A program made the translations under genes and the position numbers. Source: Begonia masoniana (taxonomy: Eukaryota > Streptophyta > Magnoliopsida > Cucurbitales > Begoniaceae). Taken from it: a stretch of DNA of 64,000 nucleotides. Below, one piece after another: positions 35,077 through 46,008 of this stretch (positions are counted from its first letter, which is position 1; each line of letters begins with the position of its first letter). Below the pieces are notes generated by a model, which was not told the origin of the DNA, searched no databases, and saw nothing but the letters and a program-made list of their open reading frames with translations. The DNA lies in assembly GCA_022432975.1 (NCBI GenBank), contig CM039511.1, positions 24,295,153 through 24,359,152 on the forward strand, read 5' to 3'.

Positions 35077-37028
35077 TTTCCTTCAACACTTCACACTCAA
35101 CACACTCGCAATTAACAACCCTTCACCCTTCTCTCATAAACCATACAAAATCACTCCTTCACATAACTACTCCTCTATCCCCATGAATTCTTCAATTCCC
35201 CAATCCTCAAAACACCGTCCAGAGCATAGCCTAAACATAACCAAGACACGACATAAATCACGGAGACGGACTGCATGGATTGCTCTAAAAATCGAGCGAA
35301 TCCTTATGGGTTTAAAGTACCTAAAATAATCAAATACCATCTTACTCAATTCACCACACAAGAGTTAAACGTAAAAGTGGAATTCCTTAAAACATCACCA
35401 AAACAAATACGTTTATCAAATCATTCTAAACGACCCAACTCTAAGCCTACATCCACTATACAATTTTTAAAATATTAATCTTTCTATACATCCTAAAATT
35501 CATCACATCATCCAATATCGATCTAGCTCACACCTATTTACCACAAAACTGCTTAGAGCACACCCACGGGTCATCACGCCTAGCCAAAACACTTGCCGTC
35601 GCCACGAGCCCCCATCCACCGATCACCTAAACTTGATCATCATGAGGATGTTCCTCACCTTCGTTCTTGTCACCTACATCATACAATAAACACATTAAGC
35701 CTACTGCTTAGAAATGAGTGCACTAAATATAACATTTACATAGATGCATGACATTTGTAAAACATGTTCGTTTATTTAGTTGACCACATTCTTGCCCCGT
35801 GAAAAACATGACTTGCCCCATAAGAACCGTGTCTTGCCCTGTGAGAACACATGACATCCGTAGTTCATTATCGTTCTTTATTTCAGTTTTCATAAAAGCA
35901 TGCTCGTAAATAGTTCGTGTGCATATTTCGTAAAACATGATGCATGAGAAGATCTCCACATACAACATTTATCAACAACGATTTCTAACATTGCCGTAAC
36001 GTCTATAGCCTGTAAGCGGACAAGACTCTTAACTAATAGCTAAAGCTCTATCCTAGGCTACCCGACTCACTAAGATCTCCACTACGATCAAACATCATCA
36101 TAACACACAATTCTAACATTGATACGACGTAGGGCCTTCAGGGCCGGAAGCCTAATACTAACTTACCTGGCGTCCTAGCTATGCCTAGCACCGTCCTGAG
36201 AGCTTGGGTTACCTAAGGCATTTTCATAACACGTCATTAGTATTGACTCTAAATCATCAAATTCAAAACTAAACGAAACCCCGAGCTAAGACAATTTTTC
36301 CAAAAACTCTAAATCACTTCTTTCGGGCATTTCATCGAGCACATTGCGCTCACCATTTACTTAGCCTCCATTAATGGCTTTCCAACAACCTCCAACAACC
36401 CAAAAATAACCCTAACTAATAACCAAACATCATTAATTCCTCCAATCATCCAAAATAACAATAAATGTGTCATCAATGGGCAATAAAATCGATATCCTAT
36501 CGATATCTAACGAAATCCAAAAATTTCTCACAAAACCCTAAACTAAAATCAACTCTAAAACAACAACTAAACATACCCAAAGTATAGAACTTACCTAGAG
36601 TATCGATTTGGGGAAGAAAACTCGAAGGAAAATTACTGGAAAGGAGGAGGATGATCGGAGGAAGAGAAAATGTGGAGGAGAGGAAAAAATTTGCCTAAGG
36701 AGGGCTTCGCGTAGAGAGGGAGGAGAAATGAGAGAAAAAGGGGATTTTTTTTGTTTTTAATTAAATTTTTGCTAAGGAAAATTACTTAAATGCCCTTCCT
36801 TGCATTCATTGCTTAAACTCATTAATTAATCTATCGATTTTGGTTTCTCTAAAATTTTCTTATTCCTCCAAATATTCCAACTTATTTTTAGGGTTCTAAC
36901 AAAACTTCCCATTTGCAAATCGGACTTAATTTACTATTTCTACGAATTAAAACTCTATAAGGGTTAAAATAACTAAACCCGACAACCTAAAACTCAAAAC
37001 CCATAAACTGAAATTTCTAGGCGTTACA
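34549..37028 (-). repeat. Element B 5' LTR, 2480 bp
   Basis: Sister of 25654-29978 without the hAT insertion: the empty site reads CCCACGGGTCATCAC at about 35563. It contains the CGATCGATCG cluster (about 34785-34990), hairpins AGCGCTCT...AGAGCGCT (34867-34890 and 34919-34942 approximately) and the leader intron (36166 to 35674, minus). Confidence 0.93.
35674..36166 (-). promoter_or_regulatory. Predicted leader intron in element B 5' LTR with wobble-paired splice-site stem
   Basis: Donor-side segment at 36133-36123 pairs with acceptor-side 35683-35673 over 11 positions with two G-U wobbles. The predicted intron is 493 bp, the same length as in the sister LTR. Confidence 0.5.
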
Positions 37029-37033
37029 TCAAG

Positions 37034-37270
37034 AGTGGATACCATCAAATTAGAACGAAGGAAGGTGATGAATGGAAGACGGCCTTCAAGACGAATATGG
37101 ATTATTTGAATGGATGGTCATGCTCTTTGGATTATCGAATACCCCGAATACATTTATGAGACTTATGCACCATGTACTTAAGGAATTCTTAGGAAAATTT
37201 ATAGTTATTTATTTTGACGATATACTGGTGTATAGTCTAGACCTCTCCCAACACCTTAACCATCTAAGTA
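37034..37270 (+). pseudogene. Gypsy element O, piece 3: RT catalytic core
   Basis: After the element B TSD the frame resumes with [20 protein letters not shown]. It then carries the [20 protein letters not shown] block and the catalytic box YFDDILVYS. It is cut at 37270 by solo LTR C, within the HLNHL segment. Confidence 0.87.
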
Positions 37271-38106
37271 TGTAACACCCGGCTTTACGGGATTTGATTT
37301 TTATTCCAATATAAATGATATTTTGTAAATACGTCAAATTAAGTCCGTTTTGCGAACGGAAAGTTTTAATAAAGTCGTGATAATAAATTGGAATTTATGG
37401 TGAAATATGAAAATTTGGAGAAAATGAATCGTTAGTTAAATAACGAAATTTGTGGAGAAACAAATAGGAATTCAATAGAAGGGCAATAGGGTAATTAACC
37501 AAGTCAATTTTATAAAATTTACATTTACCCTCCTTTCCCCTCCCACGATTTTCACTTTGCCATTTTCTCTCCCTCACCTCTCGACGATTTCTTCTCCCTC
37601 CCGTGGCGTTTCTCTCTTCCGGCGACCGAAGCTTGTTCTCCGGCGATCGATCCTTTGCTTTTCTCCTCCGTCTTCGCTCTTTAGGTAAGACTCTAAGCTG
37701 TTGAAGTGTTAGATTTCGATTTCTATGGTTTAAAACGATTAAGGTTCGTTAGGGTTTTCGTTGAAAACGTAAAATAGAGTTTGGAATCGATAGGTTTAGC
37801 GTAGTTATGCCTATAATCGATGTATTGGAGTTTATTAGATGTAGTTAATCGATTTATTAGTTAATATTGGTGTTTTGGTGGTTTGGAGCTTGAAAACTCC
37901 ATTAATGGAGGTTTGGAAATTTACGAGCGCGAATTGATCGATAAAATGCCTCAATGAGTTAGAATAGAATTTAGGAGATTTTCTTTAGCTAGGAGTTTAT
38001 GATTTTCTAAACTCGATAGTTTAGAATTTGTTTAAATGACAAATGTTGTGTTTCGTCCTAGGTGAACAACGCTCGTGGACGGAGCGTGAATTTCAACGGA
38101 CGCGAG

Positions 38107-38660
38107 GTAAGTCTCTGTGATTTGTTTGGCCGTCTTGGTCTACACCATAAGAATATACGTTAAATTGAAGAATTGGAGATATGTAGTGTTTGGGGTAATT
38201 AGAACGTGTAGTTAGATTTATGTTTTGTTAGGTTGTTAATTGTTTGTTTGTCGTTTGCATGTTCTGTTTGTTTCTATTTCGTTCTTGGCATAATATCTGT
38301 TCACGCATCATTGTTTTCGAACGGCATGAAAATGAGTTTTCTATGCATATTTTCATGAAAAGGAAAACGATAACGAAAAGGTAATGAATGTAATGATGGT
38401 CACGTCGGTGGCGCTGGTTCAGACATGGCTGTTGGATGAAGTATGTTTTCCCCCTGGTTAGATACGAGGAGCTATCCAATCGCCGGATGTGCCGCTCCTA
38501 TCTAGCAAGAGAGAAGCCCTGGTGACATAAATGAAATGAAATGATTAGCGAAAAGGTAAGACGCATGATTTATGAACTGTACATGGATAGCATTAGCATT
38601 CACGTGCATTCACTTAGATTTACTGAGCCTCTAGCTCACGTGTTTAATTCTATGGTGTAG
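38107..38660 (+). promoter_or_regulatory. Predicted leader intron in solo LTR C with covaried splice-site stem
   Basis: Donor GAG/GTAAGTC, acceptor TATGGTGTAG/GTG. Donor-side CTACACCATA (38140-38149) is perfectly complementary to acceptor-side TATGGTGTAG (38651-38660). Relative to the other families both sides have changed (ATC to ACC, GAT to GGT) so that pairing is kept. Confidence 0.55.
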
Positions 38661-39194
38661 GTGATTTTGAGACAGGTGAGGAAGATGTCCCTCCGCCTGA
38701 AGTATGAACATGTTGAGGGATGATGACCCGTGGTAGTGCGCTGGCAGTCGGTGCGTGATTTTGACCCGTGGAGACATAGGTAAATGTTTTGGGATTGATA
38801 GATAAAAAGAATAGGAGAAATGTATAGTTGACATTTGAGGATGTTTGGAAATCTTGATAGTGGATAGGTTATATTTTGAGGTTTTTAAATGTTTTGGAAA
38901 CTTGTTTTATAAATTGCTTTTGGAAAGTTTTCATTAGAATTGTTAGTGATTAAAAACAGGAGGAATTGTAACTTTTAAACGGAACCACGCGGTTCATTTT
39001 TGTGAAATTTGGTTATGTTTTAAAGGTGTTTTGAGTTGGTTTGCATGATTTATGTTGAGGAAATTTTTATAGGTTAAGTTGGTATTGAAATGAAGTTTAA
39101 AGAAATTGTGAAGTGTGTGAGTTGTGCGCAGGGGAATGAAGAAATGGGAAAAGAAGGAAGGTGGAAGAAAAGGAGGGAGGCAGAGTGGGTGGCG

Positions 39195-39430
39195 ATTGAT
39201 CCCCAAGGAGGGGCGTTCGATCGCCCCTCATGGCCATGCTCTCTGGAAAATTCCAGAGAGCATGGCGATCGATCGCCTCAGATGGCGATCGATCGCCTCA
39301 GATGGCGATCGCCCCCTCATGTGCAGCGATTGCCTCGCAGGCGATCGCTGGCGAAACTACGCGATCGCCAAAGGGCGATCGCTCGCCGTTATGCGATCGC
39401 CGAAGGGCGATCGATCGCCTGTTTTGGGCG
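39195..39430 (+). repeat. GCGATCGATCGC cluster and perfect hairpin in solo LTR C
   Basis: About ten GCGATCG or GCGATCGATCGCC motifs lie in 240 bases. A 34-base perfect inverted repeat (39233-39266: GCCATGCTCTCTGGAA, a 2-base loop, then its complement) sits at the start. The cluster lies downstream of the predicted leader intron. Confidence 0.9.
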
Positions 39431-39701
39431 ATCGATTGCCCCTCACTTTTGGTACAAACGTCCCCTTTTTGTCCTTGCCGATGGTTTTTATTTAATTTAA
39501 TTGTTTTAAATTATTATTTTAAGTTTTATTTAATTGATTTAAGTTTAGTTAAATGGTTATGTTTCTTTTAATTGGTTTTAAATTAGATATGAATAAGTTT
39601 TTTAACGATTTAGCCTTGATTTAAATTCCGCTCGATTATTATTCCGCTCGATTATTATAAAGTTATTAAGGATAAATATATATATATATATAATATATGT
39701 G

Positions 39702-39726
39702 TGTGTGGTGTGTGGTGTGTTTGTGT

Positions 39727-39762
<36 letters not shown>
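39702..39762 (+). repeat. GT-rich microsatellite
   Basis: Interrupted and then pure (GT)n run near the 3' end of solo LTR C. Confidence 0.95.
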
Positions 39763-39765
<3 letters not shown>

Positions 39766-39813
39766 TAATAATTCAGTAAAAATTAGGATATGGGTAAGGG
39801 TCGTTACAAAGAA

Positions 39814-40867
39814 TACTCTTCCGAACCCTACGAAAAGCTCAGTTGTATGGAAATTTAAGTAAATGCTCATTCGCGCAAGACAAGGTTTACTTTCTAGGGT
39901 TTGTTATTTCTAAGGATGGAATGGAAGCTGATATTGACAAGATCAAGGCCATCATTAAGGATTGGCCTACACCTAATTCAACGGACTCGCCGCTTTCTAT
40001 AGGAGGTTTATCAAGGACTTTAGCTCAATAGTCTCACCACTTACGGATTGCATGAAGCCAAGTTATGCCACTCATCCGTACTTGCACTCCCAAATTTTAA
40101 TAAAGTATTCGAAATTAGGAGTGATGCTTCTGGAGTAGGCATTGGAGCCGTACTCATGCAAGAGGAGAAACCCAATGCATTTTTTAGCAAAAAATTGAAA
40201 GGAGCTGCCCTAAATTACTCCATGGATGATAAGGAATTTTATGCTGTCATAAAAGCATTAGAGCACTGGCAACATTACCTCTTGTCTAGAGATTTTATTA
40301 TCAATACTGACCATCAAGCCTTGAGACATATCAAGAGTCAATATAAATTGAACAAGAGACACACCACGTGGGTGGAGTTTTTAGAGAGGTTTTCGTACAC
40401 CCTTAAGTATGTAAAAGGGGAGAATAATGTCGTGGCTGATGCACTCTCTAGGAAACGCGTTCTACTTACGGAGTTAGGGACTAGATTCTTTAGTTTCGAT
40501 TGGATTAAGGAGCACTATGAAACCGACCCAGACTTTGGACTCATCTACATCAAATGTTTGGACAAAGCCGTAGGAGAATATCGTTTCATGGACGGCTATT
40601 TGGTTAAAGCAGGAAAGTTATGCATTCCTCAAGACAGTTTAAGACGAAGCCTTGTGAAAGAAGCTCATTGTGGAGGCCTAGCAGGTCACTTTGGAGAGAA
40701 AAAGACCCTAGACACGCTTAAGAAACACTTCTATTGGCCCCACATGATGAAGGATGTACACCGCGTGTTGGAGACATGCATAAGTTGCAAGAAAGCTAAA
40801 AGTACGGTTCTCTCTCAAGGCTTATACACGCCTTTACCCGTTCCTTCACACCCTTGGGTAGAGGTTA
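39814..40867 (+). pseudogene. Gypsy element O, piece 4: RT end, RNase H and integrase zinc domain
   Basis: Carries the RT end (QLYGNLSKCSFAQDKVYFLG), RNase H ([37 protein letters not shown]) and the integrase HHCC region (HCGGLAGHFGEKKTLDTLKK, then CISCKKAK). A frameshift and stop interrupt 39990-40048. From 40048 the frame is open for 274 codons, so this piece is relatively intact. It is cut at 40867 by Cassandra element D after PWVEV. Confidence 0.88.
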
Positions 40868-41271
40868 TGTGATGACCCGAATGTGCACGTATGAGTACGA
40901 CTGCGGGGCAAATCTCGGGTTGCGGGGCAAACCTCAGGATCTAAGCCGAGTGTAGGCGAATCCCGGACTCGAGTATAGGCGAATCCCGAGTTGTAAAGAG
41001 GGGGTCGTCACAATACCACATCGCTTGGGGAAGTATGTGGAAATGAAACATATGTAAAAAGATCCTCCCAACATAGCAAGACGCGTTTTGGAGTACAATT
41101 GGCAACGGATCCCATAAGAACTCCGAAGTTAAAAGTGCTTCGGCGAGAGCAATTCCAGGTTGGGTGACCTTCCGGGAAGTTCTCGCCAAACAAAGCCATG
41201 AGGGGAGGATATTGGGCTACGGCCCAATCCCCAGAGTGAACAATATCTTGCTGGGAAAATGGGTCGTTACA
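40868..41271 (+). repeat. Cassandra 5' LTR
   Basis: 404 bp, TG...CA. It differs from the 3' LTR at scattered positions (for example AAATCTCGGG against AAACCTCGGG), so the insertion is not brand new. Confidence 0.93.
41075..41190 (+). ncRNA. 5S rRNA-like domain, Cassandra 5' LTR
   Basis: The segment reads GGATCCCATAAGAACTCCGA, then AGTTAAAAGTGCTTCGGCGAGAG, then GGTTGGGTGACCTTCCGGGA and AGTTCTCG. It follows plant 5S rRNA closely from its middle to near its 3' end, including the A-box, intermediate and C-box parts of the RNA polymerase III internal promoter. The 5' third is strongly diverged. It is not a functional ribosomal RNA gene; whether pol III reads it is unknown. Confidence 0.85.
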
Positions 41272-41273
41272 AA

Positions 41274-41286
41274 TGGTATCAGAGCC
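41274..41286 (+). other. Primer-binding site of Cassandra element D
   Basis: TGGTATCAGAGCC is an exact initiator-Met tRNA complement, two bases after the LTR end. Confidence 0.92.
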
Positions 41287-41342
41287 TGTACCCAACCGGA
41301 AATGTGGTCAACGAGGACGTTGGGCCCCCGAGGGGGGGTGAT

Positions 41343-41746
41343 TGTGATGACCCGAATGTGCACGTATGAGTACGACTGCGGGGCAAACCTCGGGTTGCGG
41401 GGCAAACCTCGGGACCTAAGCCGAGTGTAGGCGAATCCCGGACTCGAGTATAGGCGAATCCCGAGTCGTAAAGAGGGGGTTGTCACAATACCACATTGCT
41501 TGGGGAAGTATGTGGAAATGAAACATATGTAAAGAGACCCTCCCAACATAGCAAGACGCGTTTTGGAGTACAATTGGCAACGGGTCCCATAAGAACTCCG
41601 AAGTTAAAAGTGCTTCGGCGAGAGCATTTCCAGGTTGGGTGACCTTCCGGAAAGTTCTTGCCAAACAAAGCCGTGAGGGGAGGATATTGGGCTACGGCCC
41701 AATCCCCAGAGTGGACAATATCTTGCTGGGAAAATGGGTCGTTACA
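41343..41746 (+). repeat. Cassandra 3' LTR
   Basis: 404 bp, same ends as the 5' LTR. It holds a second 5S-like domain at about 41550-41665 (GGGTCCCATAAGAACTCCGA, TTGGGTGACCTTCCGG). Confidence 0.93.
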
Positions 41747-41751
41747 GGTTA

Positions 41752-42675
41752 GTATGGATTTCGTTTTAGGACTACCACGAACTGCATGAAGTAAGGACTC
41801 CATAATGGTAGTCATCAATTGATTCTCCAAGATGGCATATTTTATTCCTTGTGCCAAGACCGACGATTATGCTTTCATAGCTGACCTTTACTTTAAAGAA
41901 GTCATTCGCCTGCATGGAATTCCGCAATCCATAGTGTCGGATAGAGACACTAAATTTTTGAGTGCCTTTTGGAATACATTGTGGAAAAGTTAGGGACTAG
42001 ATTGTGTTTTAGTACCTCGTTTCATCCCCAAACTGATGGTCAAATGGAAGTTGTCAACAAGACCCTGGGTACCCTCATACGCAGTGTTGTAGGTAAGAAA
42101 CTATCTAACTAAGATCTAGTACTTCCAGGTTTGGAGTTTGCTTATAACCGCACCTTCCATTCCACTACTCAGCAGTCGCCTTTTGAGGTTGCCTACCGGT
42201 TTAATCCATATACATCGCTAGATCTTGTTCCCTTACCCTTAAAATACTTAGCTAATCCATTTGGAGCGGACAAGGCTGAATGAGTTAAAAAATTGCATGA
42301 GACTGCACATATAGCCATCGAAAAGACTAATGCAAGATTTGCCAAACAAGCCAACAAAGGACGCCGCGAAGTTACCTTTAATGAAGGAGACTTAGTTTGG
42401 TTACACTTGAGAAAAGAAAGGTTTTTCGCCAAGAGACGATCCAAATTATTGCCTAGAGTTGAATGACCATTCAAGGTGTTGGAAAGAATCAACAATAACG
42501 CTTATAAGATTGAGCTACCTGGTGACTATGGAATTTCAACCACCTTTAATGTCCAAGATCTCTCTCCTTACAAGGGTAGCGATGATGACATCGAGGAGCT
42601 CCAATTAAAGGATTTGAGGTCAAAGCCTCAATCACCTGGGGAGGATGATGTGACCCAGAGGGCCGTCACTTGATC
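41752..42675 (+). pseudogene. Gypsy element O, piece 5: integrase core and C-terminus
   Basis: After the Cassandra TSD the frame resumes with SMDFVLGLPR. It then shows frameshifts and stops (about 41788-42060) across the catalytic core ([25 protein letters not shown] in another frame). The C-terminal domain reads RKERFFAKRRSKLLPRVE, then [18 protein letters not shown] and [11 protein letters not shown]. It ends at a TGA at 42671-42673. No chromodomain follows. Confidence 0.85.
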
Positions 42676-45000
42676 GCAAACCAAGACCTAAGCATTATCT
42701 AATCTATTTACTAACAAGCCCAATTCTTTTGCAGGACTTGAAGGCCTCTTCATGGATTTGGATTGGGAGCCGAGCACAAAGGACCTGGATTATCCCGTGC
42801 ACTTGCTAACTTGGGAAACAACAACAGAGGCACTTAAAGACGGAGGCACTTGAAGAAGGGATTTGTCTCCCTTGGGATTAAAATTGTAATCGAACACTTA
42901 TCTTTTTTCTTGTTGTTTTGGCAAACTTTTAGCCTTGTATTTTTTTGGCAAACATTGGCATTTCATGTAATATTTTATAGTTGCATGCATCCTTAGGCAT
43001 TAGGATTAGATGTATGCTAGTTTAGATGGTGGTTTGGAAGATGGATCAAATGAAGAGTGTGTTGTTACACTAAGCCAAGGCTTTGACCCATTTTGAAGCC
43101 CCTTTGAAGCCCATTTTGAAGCCCACTTTTTCAGCCATCCTAGGTCTATAAAAGCATGGTTATTGGTGCTTGTAATGGTTGTTGATGCTATGAGAATAAC
43201 CTAATTTCGGCTGAGTGCTTGGAGCTTGAAAACTGGTGAACGGTAAGGCTCGGTTCGGTCAAGAACCGAGAGGAGTTCTCTCCTTTACGCTTTCAAGCCC
43301 ACGGTTGCTTGAATAGCTATTGTTCCACGTTTCTTCCCTCTTGTTTTAGAGTAGGATACATGAAGAAGGTGGCCATTAACCCGTTCCATTTGCTGCCATT
43401 CTTCTACGGAAGAGTGTATGCCGAAAGCTTACAAAATATTGTTTATCGGACAGCATCTGGTGTTCTTCTTGTAATTTCCTATTTACTCATCATTTGGACA
43501 TGAAAATTTAAGGACATAATCTTAACTCATATTCAAAGAACCCTTAAAATTTCGTTGAATTTGGATATCGTTTGCTTGGTGAAATTGCTGTTCGTATTTG
43601 CTGGTTTTTCTGTTTTTCTGTTTCTTTACTAATCTGTTGTTGTGGGTATAAACACGACCCCTTTGGAGGCGGAATCGTGTCAATTCCGCACACAATATCT
43701 ATTTCAAGTGTGTCAGGACACAAATTCATATATATTTGTTTAAATAAGATGAATTTAGATTCCCTTCTTGGGTTGATGAAAATGTTCTCTTTGTGCATAT
43801 AGAGGTGACGCCGACCTAAGAAAGAAACGAACTCAAAGGCTAATTAAGAGTTTGAATACAATGACATATTTGGCAGGGTAGGTCTCTATTCTACCTAGAT
43901 ATTCTCACTTTTATTGGGAGTCTGTCTGTGTGTTTTTGTTATGTATGAGTCTAGAGTTGTGAGATTATATATAAGCTTTCATGAAGTTTGTACATTTTGG
44001 GTGTTACAGTGTAGAAATTGTATATTTTTTTATATACAATGTTGTTCGATTCTAGGCACTTCGTTAGGCTCATATGTAGTTGCATGCGGTGTGATTTTCA
44101 TTCAAGTAGTTGATAATAAATAGCAAACATTTTAAGTTAATTTCTATATTATATATGTTTTAATTCATATTAAATTTGAAATCTTGTGTAGAGATACTAA
44201 GTTTAATGTGAGTTGATGGTATTATATAGAAGTTGATCATGAATGAATGAGGTAAATCTTCTTACTTAAAGAATTTACGAGTCATAATCTGAGTCCAAAT
44301 AGTGATATTTAAGATAGGTCGTGACATACACTGCTGCATGCATTCTATTTACCGCGACTCTTTCACATGGCAAATGATATTGACGAAGCTATGGACCATT
44401 GAGAATATGAGGCAGCAAGCATTTGCAGAGTAGTTGTAGGTTGATCTTTTTGAACAGTGGGCAAACTGTTCACGTTTAGTTCGAGGTGGATCATTTTTCT
44501 GATTATATACTTGATTGTTTAGTTTTGATGCAGTCGTTGACATATTGGACTAATTAGTTTTGATGCATGAATTTTTTCAAGGGTCATATCATTAATGATT
44601 AATTTCCTCTCAGTATTTCGTCACAATCCCCTTTTGAATCATGACAGAGATAATTCATAGTAATAGAACATGAAAATAGCAAATTAAAATTAGAGCGTAA
44701 AGTCTTCTAATTCTCTCTCAACCATGCCTCTTTTGATGAATTTTAAATGCATATGGCTTCTTCCACCTGCATACTCGTATTATGCTTATATTACCCTTCT
44801 TGGGATATGATCTTAATAACCTAGCTTGCCTGCTAAATTCACACATTTGAAGTTGATTTTAGAACCTTAAACTTGATACTCCAAGTGATCACGTGAATCA
44901 GGTTATGAAACAATTCTTTAATGGATGGAAGTGAGTGTTCTTCAAGCTTTCACATGCAAAATAGAGAGGAGAGCAAAGGAGTCTCCTTGCCATATACCTA
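42676..45000. other. Non-coding region, probably containing the element O 3' LTR
   Basis: No gene is visible. The sequence directly after the pol end of O should hold its 3' LTR. A promoter-like GTCTATAAAAGC lies near 43144-43156 and a GTGTTGTTACAC stretch near 43058, but no second LTR exists in the window to define borders. Beyond 43.9 kb the sequence is plain AT-rich spacer. Confidence 0.4.
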
Positions 45001-45019
45001 GTGATTGATCCAAATGGCA

Positions 45020-45497
45020 CATCCGATGGTCACAAAGACTTTGCCTTCAAATCTGAGCTGCCATCAATGTTACCTTACAGTTCATCATCTCCATAGTAAG
45101 GTGACAAATTCCTTACATTGAATGTAGAAGATACTCCATATCTTCTCCAAGCAACACGGCCTTGTAGCCATATTATCATTCGCCTTCTCGAAATATCAAA
45201 TGGATCAGTCGCTTTAAGAAGCATTTTTTACTTTGTTTTGAAAACCTTTCCTTTCTTGAGTGTGGCAACACCAAATCTCCAACATTGAATGAAATAAGTT
45301 TTTGACCTTTGTTTGCACTTCTTGCATACCCTTGATCGTTCTTCTTCTTAATAATGGCTCTCAATTCTTCACACATTTTGTTGACAAAAATTGGTCTTTG
45401 CTTCACCGTCTTATTGGTTTGTTCCTTGATTAGCAGTGGTATCAAATCCACAGGAGTCGAAGGATTAAAGCTATTGTCGATTTTCTCACTCAAGTGC
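45020..45497 (-). pseudogene. Gypsy integrase C-terminal fragment
   Basis: Minus strand. FNPSTPVDLIPL, then ANKGQKLISFNVGDLVLPHS and RKERFSKQSKK match the integrase C-terminal region of the O-type Gypsy family (compare RKERFFAKR in O). After a frameshift at about 45180, sequence equivalent to STFNVRNLSPYYGDD follows at about 45080-45140. It is cut at 45497 by solo LTR E; the sequence beyond E at 47989 is not recognisably coding. Confidence 0.75.
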
Positions 45498-46008
45498 TGT
45501 CACGACCTAGTTAAGGGCCGAGACTAATTCATATTTTCGTGGAACTTTCATTCTAAATATTCTCTCTGTTCACCTTTTTTTTTAAGAACTTTAGACCATT
45601 GTCATAACTAACAAAACTAACTCTTCAACACTCGACCTATCCATAAAAAAAAAAAATGTTGGCATAACTAGTCGCAGAGCAGAGCGACTAAACTCAGACA
45701 TTGATTTCATAACACGATCGGGCAGTAGGAAGGTGCCCTCAGACCTCACGACTCCATTGTTCGCGGGGCTGCATGGATTTGCAAACATCCACCGACCAAC
45801 ATGTGTATCCCACGTGCCACATTAAACTTAATTCGATCGCTAACGACAAAACTTATATACACTCATCCGATAAAATAAACAATATCATCCGATAGGATAA
45901 ACAACATCATCCGGTTGACATGCGTATCTCACGTGACACATTAAGACTCCATCCAATCGCTAGACGACAAAACCTATATGCACTTATCCAATAAAATAAA
46001 CAACATCA

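Larger units (their letters stand above)
25654..37028 (-). mobile_element. Element B: Ty3/Gypsy LTR retrotransposon, Tekay/Del-like, minus strand, inserted in O
   Basis: Plus-strand ends are TGTGACGACCC...GGCGTTACA, with TSD TCAAG at 25649-25653 and 37029-37033. LTRs lie at 34549-37028 (5' in element orientation) and 25654-29978 (3', enlarged by a hAT insertion). Gag-pol reads on the minus strand between them with many stops and frameshifts. The primer-binding site is at 34534-34544. Protein order and signature match element A's clade, but the LTR sequence is different. Confidence 0.93.
37271..39808 (+). mobile_element. Element C: solo LTR, 2538 bp, inserted in O
   Basis: Starts TGTAACACCCGGC and ends GGGTCGTTACA. 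The left flank is AAGTA (37266-37270) and the right flank AAGAA (39809-39813). The O reading frame shows AAGAA was the original site, so the left TSD copy has one mutation. There is no coding capacity and no second LTR, which indicates LTR-LTR recombination. It contains a TATA-like site near 37510, the predicted leader intron (38107-38660), a CGATCGATCG cluster, a long hairpin and a GT microsatellite. Confidence 0.88.
40868..41746 (+). mobile_element. Element D: Cassandra-type TRIM with a 5S rRNA-like domain in each LTR
   Basis: Two 404-bp LTRs (40868-41271 and 41343-41746) start TGTGATGACCC and end GTCGTTACA, with an exact TSD GGTTA at 40863-40867 and 41747-41751. The primer-binding site TGGTATCAGAGCC begins at 41274. 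The internal region is only about 71 bp, ending in a purine tract (GAGGGGGGGTGA). Each LTR has a 5S rRNA-derived segment, the hallmark of Cassandra. The element has no coding capacity and depends on proteins of other elements. Confidence 0.95.

Noticed and set aside
39090..39571. Three overlapping frames rich in DRS/AIA repeats
   Set aside because: Caused by the GCGATCGATCGC cluster in solo LTR C; open in all three frames with no domain.
41075..41190. Functional 5S rRNA gene
   Set aside because: The 5' third is diverged and the segment sits inside paired LTRs with TSD, PBS and PPT, so it is the Cassandra 5S-like domain.
41274..41286. tRNA gene near the TATCAGAGC motif
   Set aside because: Only the tRNA-complementary primer-binding site is present, with no cloverleaf.
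43309..44123. Short hydrophobic frames suggesting small membrane proteins
   Set aside because: AT-rich non-coding DNA beyond the Gypsy pol end; no conserved start context or family match.
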